DNA of 64,000 bases from Candidatus Krumholzibacteriota bacterium (lineage in GTDB: Bacteria > Krumholzibacteriota > Krumholzibacteriia > Krumholzibacteriales > Krumholzibacteriaceae). A program made the translations under genes and the position numbers. Shown in pieces: positions 1 to 6,792 of this stretch; within the stretch, counting starts at the first letter, position 1, and every line of letters starts with the position of its first letter. The notes below the pieces were generated by a model. That model searched no databases. It had not been told where the DNA came from and saw only the letters and a list, made by a program, of their open reading frames with translations. The stretch lies in contig JAUWCL010000007.1 of assembly GCA_030609325.1 (NCBI GenBank), forward strand, positions 1-64,000. The letters are read 5' to 3'.

Positions 1-267
1 GTAGAAGTAAAGCATCAGGCACGAACCCAAATTGGAACCAATACGATTAGGTCTTTCTTAGCAGTTCTGCGCGAAGGAGATAGAGGGATATTTGTAAGTA
101 CTGGTGGTTTTTCACGCGAAGCGAAATATGAAGCTGAAAGGGCTAGGATACCTATAACACTTGTATCGCTGGATGATTTAGCAGGTTTGGTGGTATCTCA
201 TTACGACAATTTCGATCTGGATGGAAGAGCATTATTGCCATTAGTACGAGTATATTGGCCTGCGTAG
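1..267 (+). CDS. Mrr-like restriction endonuclease, C-terminal fragment (5' end outside window)
   Basis: The reading frame is open from base 1 and stops at TAG 265-267, giving the last 88 residues. It starts VEVKHQ and continues through FLAVLREGDRGIFVSTGGFS to EAERARIPITLVSLDDLAGL. In the Mrr_cat family the same order is seen: a Q-x-K active-site strand, a conserved helix, a GxFxTxxxFxxxA segment, then an I-x-L-[IV] strand followed by a D-x-x-x-L helix. Here the catalytic strand reads EVKHQ, so its Lys is present. Mrr-type enzymes cut modified DNA; the substrate here cannot be inferred. The region is A+T-rich with TTA, ATA and AGA codons, unlike the GC-rich genes after base 800, and sits at the 3' side of tRNA-Leu, which suggests acquired DNA. 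The N-terminal DNA-binding part is not visible. Confidence 0.75.
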   Translation, partial: VEVKHQARTQIGTNTIRSFLAVLREGDRGIFVSTGGFSREAKYEAERARIPITLVSLDDLAGLVVSHYDNFDLDGRALLPLVRVYWPA

Positions 268-380
268 AATCAAAAATTCTTGTGCCATGAGCAAGTTCGA
301 GACTATCGGGAGATTACGCTGTAAACAGAAATTTCATAGATTTAGGTACAAATCCAGGTACAATCGCTCTTTCACACACA

Positions 381-404
381 TAAAAAACGGATCAACTGAT
401 CCGT
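381..404 (-). terminator. Rho-independent terminator downstream of tRNA-Leu
   Basis: Read on the minus strand, a perfect 8-bp stem ACGGATCA/TGATCCGT with a 2-base loop (plus positions 387-394 and 397-404) is followed by six T (complement of A382-387). It lies about 20 bases beyond the 3' end of tRNA-Leu and is in the right orientation to end that transcript. On the plus strand there is no T-run, so it is unlikely to serve the Mrr-like gene. Confidence 0.7.
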
Positions 405-423
405 CTAACTCATTGAATAATAA

Positions 424-511
424 TGGTGCCGGAGGCGGGAATCGAACCCGCATGGTACCAAGTACCGGGGGATTTTGAGTCCCCTGCGTCTACCAGTTTC
501 ACCACTCCGGC
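424..511 (-). tRNA. tRNA-Leu (anticodon CAA), CCA encoded
   Basis: The complement folds as a class II tRNA. The acceptor arm GCCGGAG (from 511) pairs with CTCCGGC, the anticodon stem is GGGGA/TCCCC with loop CTCAAAA (anticodon CAA, reads UUG), there is a long variable arm, and the T-loop is GGTTCGATTCC. The 3' CCA is encoded (TGG at 424-426). The downstream side of the gene, bases 1-420, is A+T-rich and carries a restriction gene, as is common when an island integrates at a tRNA 3' end. Confidence 0.95.
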
Positions 512-520
512 ACAAGCGGA

Positions 521-549
521 AAGGTATTTTCATTATACAGGAGTGTCAA
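521..549 (-). promoter_or_regulatory. Candidate promoter region for tRNA-Leu
   Basis: On the minus strand a perfect TTGACA (plus 544-549) and a perfect TATAAT (plus 532-537) both occur just upstream of tRNA-Leu, but only 6 bases apart, so they cannot be one promoter. TTGACA at 17-base spacing gives the weak -10 TACCTT (521-526). TATAAT lacks a good -35 at 16-18 bases. Which pair is used is unclear. Confidence 0.35.
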
Positions 550-599
550 GGCAATTGAGGATGTATATGGTCATCATATGGCCTCCTGGGCATTTTTAC

Positions 600-627
600 T
601 TGACGCATCGCGCTTTTTTGATAATAT
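600..627 (+). promoter_or_regulatory. Sigma-70-type promoter of tRNA-Ala
   Basis: TTGACG (600-605), a 16-base spacer and TAATAT (622-627) place the expected start near 634, a few bases before the mature tRNA-Ala at 638. Confidence 0.6.
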
Positions 628-637
628 ATCGCTGGTT

Positions 638-710
638 GGGGTTGTAGCTCAGCTGGGAGAGCACTTGTCTGGCAGACAAGAGGTCACGGGTTCGATCCCC
701 GTCAACTCCA
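638..710 (+). tRNA. tRNA-Ala (anticodon GGC)
   Basis: The acceptor stem GGGGTTG (638-644) pairs with CAACTCC (703-709) with one G-U, and the discriminator is A710. The D-arm contains AGCTCAGCTGGGAGAGC, the anticodon stem CTTGT/ACAAG encloses loop CTGGCAG (anticodon GGC, reads GCC), and the T-loop is GGTTCGATCCC. CCA is not encoded. A short T-run at 712-717 follows without a separate hairpin. Confidence 0.95.
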
Positions 711-806
711 CTTTTTTATATCCGGACCTTCCCAGGGGGACGGAATCCAGGAGCGAAGGCCGACGATACCGGGTCCGGCCACAGATCCGAAAGGATGCGG
801 AACGCC

Positions 807-2204
807 ATGGAAGGTAACGAGGACCTGAAGGCTCTGTGCATCTTCGAGGACGACAGATTCCCCAACTTCTTCCCGCTTACACTCAATAAACCGGTTTTCG
901 ACCTGCTCATAGGTACGCAGACCCTGATGGAGCGTATCATGGGCGATGTAGATCACGGATCGGTATGCCTGCTCTGCCGTCCCTACATTAAAGCCACCCT
1001 GAAGGAAAAATACGAATCGAGTGGGAGTGAGGCGGGTACCGTCTTCAACGAGCCGTCCGGGACGGAGACATTCTTCGTAAACGGGAGGCTGCTCGCGTAC
1101 GCGGATGACCTGACCGGACTTGCCGCGGAGCTCGATATGAACGAGATCTTCAGCAAGAACGGGGTCCCCGTGGCCGCCATGCTCGACGCTGAGAGATCGG
1201 CTTCGTTCATCGACTTTCTGCTCTCGGCGCTTTCGAACGAGCGGGTCGAGAAGGTGATAATGGAGCTGAAGAACGTGTCGGGAGAGGACGGCGAGGAGGA
1301 GAACTGCCTCGAAGAGGGCCGGTCGGGCTACAACGAAGACCTCAAGGCGTGGGCGGACACAAACGGAGTTACTGTCAAGGACACGAACGTAAAGCTGCTC
1401 TCTTTCTACTGGCAGCTCATAGCGGAGAACGGCACCTGCATAGAAGACGATTTCTCCAAGAATCCCCTGAGGGGCGCCGCGCCGGAATCGGCCCTCTACA
1501 AGGGAGTCAACCTGATCAACGAGGAAGATATTCTGATCGGCGAGAGCGTCGAAGTTAGGTCGGGAACCGTACTCGATGCCTCTTCGGGCCCCATCATCAT
1601 CGCCGACGGCGCAGTCATCGAGCCCAACGCGATCATATATGGGCCGTGCTACATCGGACGGCTCGCGATAATCAGGGGAGGGGCGAAGGTGGGCAAGGGC
1701 ACCTCGATCGGCGAGCAGTGCAGGATCGGCGGCGAGGTCGGAGAGTGCGTGATCGCAGACTACACGAACAAGCAGCACGAGGGGTTCCTCGGGCATTCCT
1801 ATATAGGGTCGTGGGTGAACATCGGAGCCGGTACGGCGAACAGTGACCTGAAGAACAACTACGGCAAGATAAAGGCGTGGTGCGCTGGCGCGATAAGGAA
1901 TACCGGCAGGAGGTTCCTCGGGCTCGTCTGCGGCGACCACTCCAAGATCGCGATAAACACGAGGATCAACACCGGCTCGGTAATAGGGTTCAACGCGAAC
2001 GTGTTTATAACGGGCTATCCCCCGAAATTCGTTCCCAGCTTCACCTGGACGATGGAGCCGGAATTCGTGGTGCACGGCCTCGACAAGGCGCTGGAGACCG
2101 CGGGCATCATGATGGACAGGAGGGACGTTGAGCTGACAGAGGCAGGTTCGGAGCTCTTCCGGGTCCTGTTCAGGTTCAGCCGGGTCGCCGGACACAACCT
2201 CTAG
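807..2204 (+). CDS. Alternative bacterial GlmU: UDP-GlcNAc diphosphorylase / GlcN-1-P N-acetyltransferase family
   Basis: The protein (about 465 aa) has an N-terminal nucleotidyltransferase-like half containing FPLTLNKPVFDLLIG, which matches the LPLT-x-x-[RK]-P-V-x-D-x-x-I-G signature of the alternative GlmU family found mainly in Bacteroidetes rather than the classical GlmU LxGGxGxRM. The C-terminal half is a left-handed beta helix of hexapeptide repeats (for example PIIIADGAVIEPNAIIYGPCYIG), followed by a segment with Asn/Gly/His positions typical of GlmU acetyltransferases (HSYIGSWVNIGAGT). The expected role is making UDP-GlcNAc for peptidoglycan and LPS. An upstream in-frame ATG at 795 overlaps the best ribosome site (AAAGGA, 790-795), so ATG 807, spaced 11 bases, is preferred. 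It stands alone after the tRNAs, 31 bases before the methyltransferase gene. Confidence 0.8.
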   Translation: MEGNEDLKALCIFEDDRFPNFFPLTLNKPVFDLLIGTQTLMERIMGDVDHGSVCLLCRPYIKATLKEKYESSGSEAGTVFNEPSGTETFFVNGRLLAYADDLTGLAAELDMNEIFSKNGVPVAAMLDAERSASFIDFLLSALSNERVEKVIMELKNVSGEDGEEENCLEEGRSGYNEDLKAWADTNGVTVKDTNVKLLSFYWQLIAENGTCIEDDFSKNPLRGAAPESALYKGVNLINEEDILIGESVEVRSGTVLDASSGPIIIADGAVIEPNAIIYGPCYIGRLAIIRGGAKVGKGTSIGEQCRIGGEVGECVIADYTNKQHEGFLGHSYIGSWVNIGAGTANSDLKNNYGKIKAWCAGAIRNTGRRFLGLVCGDHSKIAINTRINTGSVIGFNANVFITGYPPKFVPSFTWTMEPEFVVHGLDKALETAGIMMDRRDVELTEAGSELFRVLFRFSRVAGHNL

Positions 2205-2235
2205 ACGCCGCGATCACGGCAGGGCAGCATGCAAG

Positions 2236-3045
2236 ATGAGATTCAACGAGACAGTCATAATAGGAGAGAAGCTCAACAGCACCAACGCGAAGGTCCGCAA
2301 GGTCCTCGAAAACCGCGATATAGACTCTCTTCTTTCAATCGCCGGGACCCAGATCGAGGGCGGGGCATCGTGGATCGACATAAACGCCGCGATGCTGATG
2401 GATAAGGAACTCGATGCTATTCTCTGGGCTGGAAGGGAGATCCTTGACAGGTTCGACAAAGGCATATCGGCAGACAGTCCCGACATTGCCGTTCTCGAGA
2501 AATGCGCCGCGGAGTTCGGTGAAAGATGTATCGTCAATTCGCTTACAGCCGACGAGGAGATTCTCGAAAAGATGATGCCTGTCCTGTCCCGGGCGGGAGC
2601 CGGAGCCATCATCATGCTCAAGACGGTCGACGGGATACCACCCAGGCCCGAGGAGCGGCTCGGGCTAGCGAGGGAGGCGGCGCAGATAGCAACCGGCAGC
2701 GGGATGCCTTCCGAAAAGATCTTCTTCGACCCCGTTTTCCAGCCTGTAGCGACCGGAAGCGAGGGGGTAGAGACAGCACTGGACACTCTTCGCGCGCTCT
2801 CGGGTGAGATGTCCGATTTCCATAGGGTGGGGGGGCTGTCCAACGTCTCCTACGGCCTGCCCAAGAGGAAAGTGGTCAACAGGGCCTTTCTGGCGATGGC
2901 AGTATCGCACGGGCTGACGGCGGTCATCTGCGATCCGACGGACGGCAATCTCGTCGATACGCTGAAGGCGGCGGAGGCGCTTGCCGGAGTCGATCCCGGG
3001 TGCCTGAGGTTCCTCAAACACTACAGGGATTACAAAAAAGGCTGA
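2236..3045 (+). CDS. Methyltetrahydrofolate methyltransferase (AcsE / MetH pterin-domain family)
   Basis: A single TIM-barrel pterin-binding domain of 269 aa. It begins IIGEKLNSTN (family: IGERIN) and has EGGASWIDIN, IVNSLTADEE, IFFDPVFQP, GGLSNVSYGLPKR and VNRAFLAMAVSHGL, in the same order as in AcsE (methyltetrahydrofolate:corrinoid protein methyltransferase) and the folate domain of MetH. The Asn of GLSNVS corresponds to the methyl-transfer Asn of AcsE. It should move a methyl group from methyl-THF to a corrinoid protein, but no corrinoid partner, CODH/ACS or MetH gene is seen nearby, so the acceptor is unknown. A fused homocysteine methyltransferase/MTHF reductase at 42.1 kb belongs to the same folate-methyl pathway. 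Dihydropteroate synthase is less likely because the N-terminal and GLSNVS motifs fit MeTr. Confidence 0.8.
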   Translation: MRFNETVIIGEKLNSTNAKVRKVLENRDIDSLLSIAGTQIEGGASWIDINAAMLMDKELDAILWAGREILDRFDKGISADSPDIAVLEKCAAEFGERCIVNSLTADEEILEKMMPVLSRAGAGAIIMLKTVDGIPPRPEERLGLAREAAQIATGSGMPSEKIFFDPVFQPVATGSEGVETALDTLRALSGEMSDFHRVGGLSNVSYGLPKRKVVNRAFLAMAVSHGLTAVICDPTDGNLVDTLKAAEALAGVDPGCLRFLKHYRDYKKG

Positions 3046-3322
3046 CACCCGCCAACCCCTCATTTTGCTCTGTCCAACCGCATTTCAGGAAACATCCGCC
3101 TACTGCGCGTATGATGAGTGATTGTCATATCTAATTGTAATTACGTCATATATGGCATGCCACGCAACATATTGCTGCGTGGCATGACTCTTGAACCTGC
3201 AGGGAATTGCACGCGGAAAGTTCCCTGCGGGATCGTGGTTTGTCCCTGACGTGTTTCTCATCCTCACGTGTTGAAGAAATCATCGGACAGGGATACACGT
3301 TCCATGCGGGGAACTTTATTTT

Positions 3323-3352
3323 ATTGTAACATAGACCCCGCGTCGAGTTCAA
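3323..3352 (-). promoter_or_regulatory. Candidate minus-strand promoter facing the hairpin cluster
   Basis: Read on the minus strand, TTGAAC (plus 3347-3352), an 18-base spacer and TACAAT (plus 3323-3328) give a start near 3316, immediately before the four hairpins at 3314-3156. It does not point at any nearby minus-strand gene. Confidence 0.4.
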
Positions 3353-3356
3353 CCTG

Positions 3357-3381
3357 TCATCCCGGATCTTCATCCCGGATC
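3357..3381 (+). repeat. Short direct repeat, TCATCCCGGATC twice
   Basis: The 12-mer TCATCCCGGATC occurs at 3357-3368 and again at 3370-3381, separated by one base. It lies about 60 bases upstream of the HU promoter and could be a tandem binding site, or simply a slippage duplication. Confidence 0.6.
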
Positions 3382-3440
3382 CTGCTTCGAATCACCGTAT
3401 TAATCGCGAAAAAAAATGTCGAGTGAGGGGAATTTTCTTT

Positions 3441-3469
3441 TTGACAACGATTTGCCCCTGTGTTAACAA
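3441..3469 (+). promoter_or_regulatory. Sigma-70-type promoter of the HU/IHF gene
   Basis: A perfect TTGACA (3441-3446), a 17-base spacer and TAACAA (3464-3469) precede the HU start by about 90 bases. The implied leader contains a small GCC/GGC hairpin and a T-run before the AAAGG ribosome site. Confidence 0.55.
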
Positions 3470-3558
3470 TCACTGGAATCGTGTTTTCATGAGGGAAGAG
3501 ATGAAAAAGCCGGAGGCAGGTTTTTTAGTTCCACTTTCAGCGAACGGGGTGAAAGGCT

Positions 3559-3834
3559 ATGACGAAGGCAGATCTCGTCGAGGAAATCGCCAGGGATACG
3601 GGCCTTAGCAAGAAAGATACGAGCGTTATCGTCAATCTGATCATCGACAACATCTGTAAGGCTCTGGCCGAAGGTGACAAGGTGGAATTGCGCGGATTCG
3701 GCAGCTTCAAGGTGAAGAGCCGCAATCCCAGGAAGGCGAGGAATCCCAGGACTGGGGATTCGGTAGACGTACCCGCCAAGCTTGTACCCTATTTTAAGGC
3801 GTCCAACGAGTTGAAGACAAAGGTAAACGTCTGA
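3559..3834 (+). CDS. HU/IHF family DNA-binding protein
   Basis: 91 aa, the usual length. It starts MTKADLVEEIA and contains the family signature GDKVELRGFGSFKVKSRNPR with RNPRTGD and the arm tip Pro, ending VPYFKASNELKTKVN. The protein should dimerise and bend DNA as a nucleoid-associated factor. The N-terminus resembles IHF-beta slightly more than HU, but without a partner gene the HU/IHF choice cannot be made. The ATG has an AAAGG ribosome site 4 bases upstream. It is a single-gene unit, bounded by the promoter at 3441 and the terminator at 3865. Confidence 0.92.
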   Translation: MTKADLVEEIARDTGLSKKDTSVIVNLIIDNICKALAEGDKVELRGFGSFKVKSRNPRKARNPRTGDSVDVPAKLVPYFKASNELKTKVNV

Positions 3835-3864
3835 TCGGGCCCTGCCGTCAGACAACTGCTCAAG

Positions 3865-3894
3865 AATCCGTTTGCAAACAGCGGGCGGATTTTT
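3865..3894 (+). terminator. Rho-independent terminator of the HU/IHF gene
   Basis: AATCCGTTTGC (3865-3875) pairs over 11 positions with GCGGGCGGATT (3881-3891), using three adjacent U-G pairs, around loop AAACA, and runs into five T (3890-3894). It ends 60 bases after the HU stop codon. Confidence 0.7.
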
Positions 3895-3954
3895 ATATAT
3901 TGCACACTCGATATCGAGAAACACCGTTTACGGCGTTAAAGGACAGGAATTAAT

Positions 3955-4050
3955 ATGCCGAGTGGAAAGAAGCGGAAAAGAAAAAAGATCGCGACCCACA
4001 AGAGAAAAAAGCGGTTGCGCAAGGACCGTCACAAGAAGAAGAAACGCTGA
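3955..4050 (+). CDS. AURKAIP1/COX24 domain small basic protein (31 aa)
   Basis: A very short frame starts at ATG 3955 after a good ribosome site (AAAGGA, 3940-3945 region) and stops at TGA 4048-4050. The product begins MPSGKKRKRKK, continues with IATHKRKKR and ends in DRHKKKKR. More than half of its residues are Lys or Arg. Length, start and the K-x-x-THKRKK-R-x-R-x-x-RHKKK pattern match the AURKAIP1/COX24 domain proteins of Bacteroidetes and relatives, which are thought to be ribosome-associated. A 12-base perfect palindrome, CTCGATATCGAG, lies at 3907-3918 in the upstream gap and may be an operator. The PilZ gene follows after 117 bases. Confidence 0.8.
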   Translation: MPSGKKRKRKKIATHKRKKRLRKDRHKKKKR

Positions 4051-4167
4051 CAGTCCCCGCACCGGACGGCGTCCGTCTGAATACCGGCCATCGGAAATAC
4101 ATCGCACTCATGTCGACCTTGCCGGCGCTGCGGAACGCGGAGGCGCCGGGAAAGAACAGGAGCTGCA

Positions 4168-4533
4168 ATGACTTTTATATCCGACAGACGTAAATCTCAG
4201 AGAGTGGCGGCAGAACTGCCTATTGCGATTGAGGGCGGTCCTGCAGAGGCATACGGCAAGACTCTCAACATCAGCGAGAACGGCGTCTACTTCGAGGTTC
4301 CCCACTTCATAGAACCCCTTACCAGGGTCCGAATGGAACTCTTCATACCCACCGCTACAGGCTCTGAGAAAGAGGGGATCCGACTCGGATTCGACGGTGT
4401 AGTGGTCCGGGTGGAACCCGAAGAGCCGACCGACCATACCGGCCCTTTCAGGGTGGCCGTGTTCTTTACCCATGTACCGGAGAACTCTTTGGCGGCGCTC
4501 CAGGGCTTCATCGAGCGAAATATGTCAGACTGA
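4168..4533 (+). CDS. PilZ domain protein (c-di-GMP receptor)
   Basis: 121 aa made of a single PilZ domain. The N-terminal switch RRKSQR (residues 7-12) supplies the RxxxR motif, and NISENG (34-39) is the [D/N]-h-S-x-x-G motif, with Asn in place of the more usual Asp. Both are needed for cyclic di-GMP binding, so ligand binding is expected. There is no output domain, so it probably acts by protein contact. AGGAG lies 7 bases before the ATG. The leader from 4051 contains a CCGGCGC/GCGCCGG hairpin close to the start. A diguanylate cyclase is encoded at 15.3 kb, and the sigma-54 kinase/regulator block follows directly. Confidence 0.85.
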   Translation: MTFISDRRKSQRVAAELPIAIEGGPAEAYGKTLNISENGVYFEVPHFIEPLTRVRMELFIPTATGSEKEGIRLGFDGVVVRVEPEEPTDHTGPFRVAVFFTHVPENSLAALQGFIERNMSD

Positions 4534-4700
4534 CAGGCCGATAGTGTCCGGCCGGGTATCCTTCTCAATATCATCATATTCAACCTTTATATGTTCTGAC
4601 ATAGTGCCGGTAATGCTTGCTCTGCGTCCGGGCATATGTTAATAATACCGGCGGGAAAAAGGGTGATATCCTTCCGGGCCGCAGAGCAGGAGGTAGCTCC

Positions 4701-6782
4701 TTGGCGGGAAGAGGCTCTGTCATCGTCATTGATGACGAACAGTCCGTTCTCGAGATCCTCGAGCAGTATTTTATCGACAGGGGATACGAGGTCGGTGCCG
4801 CGGGCGACGGTGCCGGAGCCGAAGCCCTGCTAAGGGAAAGATCGTTCGATGTCGCCCTCGTAGATTTCAAGCTTCCCGACTGCAGCGGCCTTGATCTGAT
4901 CTCGCGCTACCAGAACGAGCATCCATCTATGAAGTGCGTGGTCATGACCGCCTTCGCATCGCTCGATTCCACCATAGACGCCATCAGACTCAACGTATTC
5001 GATTACATCCAGAAGCCTTTCGACCTCGTCAAGATCGGAGAGGTCGTGGACGCCGCGCACGCGAGCGTCTCGATGGCAGGCCCGGATGGGGAAGCCATAG
5101 GGGAATTGGAGCAGGAAAGAAGGGAGCTCGAAGAGAGCAGGAACGATCTGAAGAAGCGTATTGTCAAGGCGAACGAGGATCTCGGCCAGGCGAAAGATTC
5201 CCTGAACAGGCACGTGACCCGTCTGAAGATGCTCTTCCAGATGGGAAGGGACATCAGTTCCAACGAGAACTGGAGCGACGCCCTCGACCGTTTCCTGATG
5301 GCGCTGTGCAAGTACATGGAGGCTGATGGATCGGCACTTCTTCTGTTCAGCTTCGGCGGCAAGGTGCTGCAGATCAGGACGTTGTACAACATGGAGATGA
5401 AGTATTTACAGACCGCTGTCAACCTCCTTGTCGAGGCGCAGAAGAACGACGGATTACAGCCGGAGATATTCAGCCTCGACAGCTTCACCGACGGTGCGCC
5501 GCTCTCCTGCCTCTCCGTCAGGGGTTCCTGGAGCAACTCAGCCATACCGCTTCTTTACAAAGGGAGGTGGTTGGGATTTCTTCTACTGAGAAAGAGGTAC
5601 ACGTCGAAGCGCGAGTATCTCGGTGACTATCACTTCCTTACCACGATTCAAACGATACTTACCGAGGAAGTCGCCAACGCTGTCAACATCAGCAGGCTGA
5701 GGAACCTCAAGGACTTCAACGAGACGATACTCGAGAATATCAACAACGGGGTCCTCAAGACGGACAGGTCCGGCGAGATAGTCTTTGTCAACAGCCGGGC
5801 GAGGGAGATCCTGGGCGATGCGGCTGATGGAAAGCTGCAGTTCGATGACCTGTTCCGGAACCCTTACGGCAGCGGAGGCCTGTTCGATCATCTTCTGTCT
5901 GATACGGACAGGAACCATTCGATAGAGAGCATCCTGTCGATCCCGTCCCGGGGGACGATACCGGTGAGGGTCAACTCCACACTGGTCGAGAGCGACGAAT
6001 ACAACGGAAAATCGCTCGTAGTCGTTTTCGAGGACCTTACGGTCCATATGGCGATGGAAGAGGAACTCAGGAGGGCCGACAGGTTGCGGTCCCTCGGGGA
6101 ACTCTCCGCAGGGGTCGCGCACGAGATACGCAATCCACTGACAGGGATAGCGACCACGGCCCAGGTCCTGCGGGAGAAGCTCGGAGACGACCCTGACAAG
6201 ATCAAGTACATCACGGTGATTCTCAAGGAGATCAGGCGTCTCGACGGGATCATCACCAGCCTGCTTCAGTTTGCCAGGCCCCTGACGCCGAGGCCGGTCG
6301 AGCTCTCGATCAACGGAGTCATCGACGAGGCCGTGATGCTCGTGTCGGATAAGGCGAGGGAGGCCGGTGTTGATATTAACTTCGAGACGGCTCTTGAGGA
6401 CGACGGGTGTTTCCTCGACAGGGACCAGATAAAGCAGGTTGTACTCAACCTGGTCATGAACGCTATTGAGGCGTGCTACGAGGGTGGCGGCGTCAATGTG
6501 CGGCTTGGCGTGGCCGAAGACACGTCCAGTATTGTCATGCTGTTCGAGGATGACGGCTGCGGTATCTCCCGGGAGGCCGCCGACAAGCTGTACAATCCGT
6601 TTTTTACGACCAGGGCCGGAGGCACGGGGCTCGGACTGTCGATAACGCGCAAGATAATCGAGAATCACGGGGGCAGCATATCACACGAGGGCAGGTCGAA
6701 GAGAGGTACGACATTCTGTGTCAGGCTGCCGAGGAAGATGGTATCCGCGACGGCTGCGGGAGAGGCAGGGGTAACAACCTGA
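4701..6782 (+). CDS. Hybrid sensor: receiver - GAF - PAS - histidine kinase (NtrB type)
   Basis: About 693 aa. An N-terminal receiver has the acidic pair D11-D12, phospho-acceptor D55 and K in YIQKPF. A charged coiled coil (roughly 135-180), a GAF-like region (about 190-335), a PAS domain (about 340-455) and a dimerisation/phosphoacceptor helix with GVAHEIRNPLTG follow. The ATPase domain has N-box NLVMNAIEA, DDGCGI, FFTTRAGGTGLGL. No membrane segment is present, so it is cytoplasmic. The TTG at 4701 is chosen because AGGAGGT (4688-4694) sits 6 bases upstream; an upstream TTG at 4617 has no ribosome site. The NtrC-type gene begins 10 bases after it stops, so this is its likely cognate kinase. 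The receiver at the N-terminus allows input from another kinase. Confidence 0.88.
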   Translation: MAGRGSVIVIDDEQSVLEILEQYFIDRGYEVGAAGDGAGAEALLRERSFDVALVDFKLPDCSGLDLISRYQNEHPSMKCVVMTAFASLDSTIDAIRLNVFDYIQKPFDLVKIGEVVDAAHASVSMAGPDGEAIGELEQERRELEESRNDLKKRIVKANEDLGQAKDSLNRHVTRLKMLFQMGRDISSNENWSDALDRFLMALCKYMEADGSALLLFSFGGKVLQIRTLYNMEMKYLQTAVNLLVEAQKNDGLQPEIFSLDSFTDGAPLSCLSVRGSWSNSAIPLLYKGRWLGFLLLRKRYTSKREYLGDYHFLTTIQTILTEEVANAVNISRLRNLKDFNETILENINNGVLKTDRSGEIVFVNSRAREILGDAADGKLQFDDLFRNPYGSGGLFDHLLSDTDRNHSIESILSIPSRGTIPVRVNSTLVESDEYNGKSLVVVFEDLTVHMAMEEELRRADRLRSLGELSAGVAHEIRNPLTGIATTAQVLREKLGDDPDKIKYITVILKEIRRLDGIITSLLQFARPLTPRPVELSINGVIDEAVMLVSDKAREAGVDINFETALEDDGCFLDRDQIKQVVLNLVMNAIEACYEGGGVNVRLGVAEDTSSIVMLFEDDGCGISREAADKLYNPFFTTRAGGTGLGLSITRKIIENHGGSISHEGRSKRGTTFCVRLPRKMVSATAAGEAGVTT

Positions 6783-6792
6783 AAGGACAGGT

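Larger units (their letters stand above)
3046..3558. other. 513-base gap without a gene, holding a cluster of hairpins (candidate structured RNA)
   Basis: No convincing reading frame is present. Four inverted repeats follow one another: a perfect 11-bp stem CATGCCACGCA/TGCGTGGCATG (3156-3166, 3176-3186); GCAGGGAA/TTCCCTGC (3199-3206, 3221-3228); a two-layer element TCCCTG/CAGGGA (3243-3248, 3288-3293) enclosing ACGTG/CACGT (3249-3253, 3265-3269); and GTTCC/GGAAC (3299-3303, 3310-3314). A minus-strand promoter-like pair lies just to the right (3323-3352) and could drive a roughly 170-base antisense-direction RNA. A weaker plus-strand pair (TTGTCA at 3120-3125) lies to the left. No T-tract terminator is seen on either side, and I do not recognise 6S, SRP, RNase P or tmRNA motifs. 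Strand and reality of a transcript are uncertain. Confidence 0.4.

Noticed and set aside
287..647. Two small plus-strand frames across the tRNA-Leu gene
   Set aside because: Both read through the antisense of tRNA-Leu (giving the well-known spurious GGGNRTRM-type translation) and have no ribosome site or family features.
702..2195. 497-codon minus-strand frame opposite the GlmU-like gene
   Set aside because: It is a codon-mirror shadow of a GC-rich gene: rich in Arg, Val, Glu and Pro, no motifs, and the sense strand carries a clear conserved protein.
5583..6668. 361-codon minus-strand frame opposite the histidine kinase
   Set aside because: No recognisable motif; the opposite strand encodes intact HisKA and ATPase motifs over the same bases.
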